DNA of 64,000 nt from Cymodocea nodosa (Eukaryota > Streptophyta > Magnoliopsida > Alismatales > Cymodoceaceae), in NCBI GenBank assembly GCA_036874045.1, contig CM072345.1, positions 9,720,501 to 9,784,500 of the forward strand, written 5' to 3'. This document shows positions 61,532 to 64,000 of this stretch, piece after piece. Every line of letters starts with the position of its first letter. Position 1 is the first letter of the stretch. The position numbers and the translations under genes are program-made. Under the pieces are notes generated by a model. That model was given only the letters and a program-made list of their open reading frames with translations. It was not told where the DNA came from and made no database searches.

Positions 61532-61726
61532 GACACTCAAACAGTTTGGTGAATACCAAGAATATCCTTAGAGGTGATAGTAGTTAAACCTTCATAGACT
61601 CTCAGATAGTTTGATATACATCAGAAGTATCTATGAAGGTGATAACATATGAGCTTTAGTGGACACTCAAACAATCTAGTATACACGAGGAGTATCCAAG
61701 GAAGCGAAAGCTTGTAGGAAGCCTTG
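61532..61726. repeat. Three 65-bp tandem repeats inside the SINE-like body
   Basis: Units begin at 61532, 61597 and 61662 with GACACTCAAACAGTTTGGTG, GACTCTCAGATAGTTTGATA and GACACTCAAACAATCTAGTA; each continues AATAYC..AGTATC..A.GAAG. The spacing is exactly 65 bp twice, with substitutions only. Confidence 0.9.
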
Positions 61727-61936
61727 TTAGGCTCCAATATTGTAGACTTTTCTAAATACTGTGTACTTTGCCTTGTAGAGATTTCAACTTGTCAGGGGTA
61801 CCTTAAATGGTCCCATCCACCAACTTGTTTGAGATTACTAACTGAGGCAATACTCGCAACAGTGGTATGTAGGTTAGATAAGTGATGCACACATATACGG
61901 TTTGCCAATGCTTGAGCAGAGTTAGCACTACTGTCT

Positions 61937-62055
61937 ATAGACACTACACGAGAACTTCTCAGGTGGTCACCCATCTTGATTCTGCTCTCGACCAAACATA
62001 GTTAACTTCAGAGTTCTTACAAGAATAGGTGCTTGGTAATAGGTGTAAATACATC
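61937..62055 (-). ncRNA. 5S rRNA-derived head with pol III internal promoter
   Basis: The 3' two thirds follow plant 5S rRNA closely: AGAACTCTGAAGTTAA, TGGTCGAGAG, GATGGGTGACCACCTGAGAA and TTCTCGTGT align without gaps. The 5' third is weaker but collinear (AAGCACC, ACACC, GATG at the very start). The A-box, intermediate element and C-box positions are all present. Too divergent to be a working rRNA gene. Confidence 0.85.
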
Positions 62056-63466
62056 TTTGCTATTATGCTTTAGCTATTTCTACTTAGTTTTTACCTTCAA
62101 GTCTTTAAGATGCTCTCTAGACTCATCATTGGAAGATAGTTATGGATAATGAAATGCAAACTTTTGTTTCTCGTGGCACTTAAAAATCTTGTATCTTGCC
62201 TTGAAGGAACAAATGTAGTCACCTATAGATGAGTTTACACTATGAAGTACAAGTCGGATGATAGTGTTGACAAGTAGAAAATTTGTTTGGTGATTTGAGG
62301 CTTCAAATATAGAGTGAAGTACTCTGAAACATTCTTTGTTGTGGCTTACCTTTCATTTGGGTTCTACTCTCTATGGTTGTGAATCAATCTTGACTCTTAC
62401 CCTAACTTAATGTTAAAAATGTATTTCTCTATGATGATTTGGATGAAATTGTTTACGTGGAGCAACCTCTAGGCTATGTTGCTTAAGGGGAGGCACAACT
62501 AGTCTATTTACTCTACAAGACCATTTATGATCTTAAACAAAGTTTGAAAGCGTGGTATAAGAAATTTTATATCGTGTCTTGGAGTGGTGGTTTTGACAAA
62601 TGTCGTGTTGATCACTTTATCTTTGTAAAGAAAACTTTAAGAAGAGTTGTTTTACTTGCAGTTTATGTAGACGATATGTTGTTGACATGTAGTGATGTGC
62701 AAGGCATTAATGAGACATAAATACTTTGCCACTAAAGACATAAGTAAGTTGAGATATTTTGTAGGGATTGAACTAGTCTTTTCCAAAGGGAGACTATCCT
62801 TAACTCAAAGGAAGTATACTTTAGATTAGTTAAAAGAAATTGAACTTGAAGGGTGTCAACTAAAGAGTAGTTCCATGAGACAAAATCATTCCTTTTATCA
62901 TGAAAATTCTCCTCTATTTGAAAATCCAGATAGATATAGCAGACTAGTTGGGAAACTTATCTATTTGACAGTTACTCGACCTAACATCACCTTCACTATA
63001 AATTTACTCACTCAATTGATATATGCACCAAGATAGGTACATTGGTAGAGTATTGTTCGTATTTTATCATTTATAAAAAAGGCTTTAGTAAAGAGACTTC
63101 TCTATGAGAAACATGTACACCTATATGTTAGATACTCAGATGCTAGATTTGTAGGTGATAAGGCTACCAGAAAATTTACCTCTAGTTTTTTTAACATATC
63201 TTGGTGGTAATCTTGCTTCATGGTGAAGCAAAAAGTAGAATATAGTTTCTAAGGCTGGTGTTGAAGATGAATATAGAAGTTGTTAGAACCCTTGCATTTC
63301 GATAATATAAAAATCTATATGAGAAATGAAGATGTATTTCATAGGTACAATTGAAGTGTCAAAGCTAGACTGAAAATAACCAAGCTAGCCTGGAGATCAT
63401 AACAATTGACGAATAATCGCAAACCAAAAGAAAAAGTCGAACAATTATTTCGTGAGTAAAGTGGAG

Positions 63467-64000
63467 GTCGAATAGTTATGAGATAACTATTCAAGTTTCT
63501 CGAAAGGTTATAAGTTAACTGTTTGTATTTAAGTGACTTCACACGTGTAACTTATAATATCACGTGATTGAGGAAAGAAGGCAAAACTCGTATAGTTGAG
63601 TTAACTGTTTGAGTTTCTCAAATGGTTAAGATAACTATATGATTTTACAGGGTTGTCATATGCACAACTTATAACATCACGTGATTAAGGAAAGAAGGCA
63701 AAACTCATGTAGTTATGAGTTAATTGTTTGAGTTTCTCAAATAGTTAACTCTACGACTTTATAGGATTGTCATGTGCACAACTTATAATATCATGTGACT
63801 GAGGAAATAAGTCAAAATTCGTATAGTTATGAGTTAACTGTTCGAGTTTCTCGAATAGTTAAGATAACTCTACAACTTTACAGAGATCTCACGTGCAGAA
63901 ACTCGAACAGTTAAGATAACTCTACAACTTTACAGAGATCTCACGTGCAGAACCTAAGTCATCACGTGACAAGTATAAGAGTACAACAAAACGGAAAATT
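63467..64000. repeat. Tandem array, about 115-120-bp units, continuing past the window
   Basis: Each unit contains a G.GTTTCTC.AA.GGTTA block, an ACTTATAATATCACGTGATT-like block and GAGGAAAGAAGGCAAAACTC. The ATCACGTGAT motif or its variants lie at 63559, 63676 and 63790, with another at 63961. Inside the last unit a 43-bp stretch (63858-63900) is repeated perfectly at 63910-63952, period 52. Confidence 0.9.

Larger units (their letters stand above)
61504..62055 (-). mobile_element. 5S rRNA-headed SINE-like element
   Basis: On the minus strand the element begins at 62055 with a 5S rRNA-like sequence running to about 61937. Next comes a body of about 410 bp that I cannot assign, ending in three 65-bp repeats (61532-61726), and then an A-rich tail (ATAAAAAATTAAAAAAATAT) at about 61504-61525. 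The 11-bp direct repeats TTTGCCATTAT (61493-61503) and TTTGCTATTAT (62056-62066) bracket it. Copia sequence resumes on both sides. This is the structure of a target-primed insertion with a 5S head, as in the SINE3 class known from animals. Confidence 0.7.
59130..63290 (+). mobile_element. Copia LTR-retrotransposon fossil (plus strand)
   Basis: An LTR end precedes TTGGCATCAGAGC at 59283-59295, an initiator-Met-type primer-binding site. Then come a gag zinc knuckle near 59700 (WCGKHGHKSKKC), protease near 59900, integrase about 60300-61030, reverse transcriptase about 62100-62720 (with YVDDM), and RNase H about 62930-63290. It is interrupted by the 5S-headed SINE-like insertion. No downstream LTR is recognised. 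Broken in many places and old. Confidence 0.8.

Noticed and set aside
61937-62055. A functional 5S rRNA gene
   Set aside because: Too many substitutions, especially in the first third, no tandem array and no T-run terminator at the end.
61504-62055. A Cassandra LTR element, which also contains 5S sequence
   Set aside because: The 5S start coincides with the insertion edge, the other edge has an A-rich tail, and the duplications are 11 bp. Kept as the main alternative.
63467-64000. A CRISPR-like or centromeric array
   Set aside because: This is plant nuclear DNA; units are contiguous and degenerate without spacers, and four units are too few to call a centromeric satellite.

Overview
This is a stretch of plant nuclear DNA. 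Four spliced genes can be read in it, all recognised from their protein sequences. The organism is a flowering plant. A monocot is my guess from the feel of the MSH1 and PsaE proteins; I cannot prove it. The DNA is AT-rich, introns reach 8 kb, and they are packed with old retroelements (Copia, short LTR elements, L1 and RTE LINEs), small DNA transposons and local duplications.

Layout. 1-9179, minus strand: the first three exons of PTAC3, a plastid transcription factor; the gene continues past the left edge, and its introns 1 and 3 hold repeats and a Copia fossil. 11636-12820, plus strand: complete psaE (photosystem I subunit IV) in three exons. 13938-17587, minus strand: a complete five-exon plastid glutaredoxin of the S12/C5 group with an unusual active site. 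21070 to at least 56493, plus strand: thirteen exons (419 codons) of MSH1, the organelle MutS homologue, spread over 35 kb; its ATPase and GIY-YIG parts would lie beyond the right edge if present. 56700-63460: a pile of Copia fossils in opposite orientations. 63467-64000: a tandem array carrying ACGT palindromes, running off the window.

The four genes share one theme: each product is expected in the chloroplast (MSH1 also in mitochondria). PTAC3 supports plastid transcription, PsaE is on the stromal face of photosystem I, the glutaredoxin acts in stromal thiol redox control, and MSH1 guards organelle genome stability. They are arranged as a divergent, a convergent and a second divergent pair; nothing in the sequence shows that they are co-regulated.

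The most unusual item is at 61504-62055 (minus strand): a SINE-like insertion whose 5' end is a full-length 5S rRNA-like sequence, followed by an unknown body with three 65-bp repeats and an A-rich tail, flanked by 11-bp target-site duplications. Other items worth checking are a decayed tandem copy of MSH1 exon 6, a stop codon seven codons into the apparent MSH1 exon 14, the CWSS active site of the glutaredoxin, a short LTR element flanked by 85-bp direct repeats, and a 26-bp copy of PTAC3 exon sequence in the adjacent intron.
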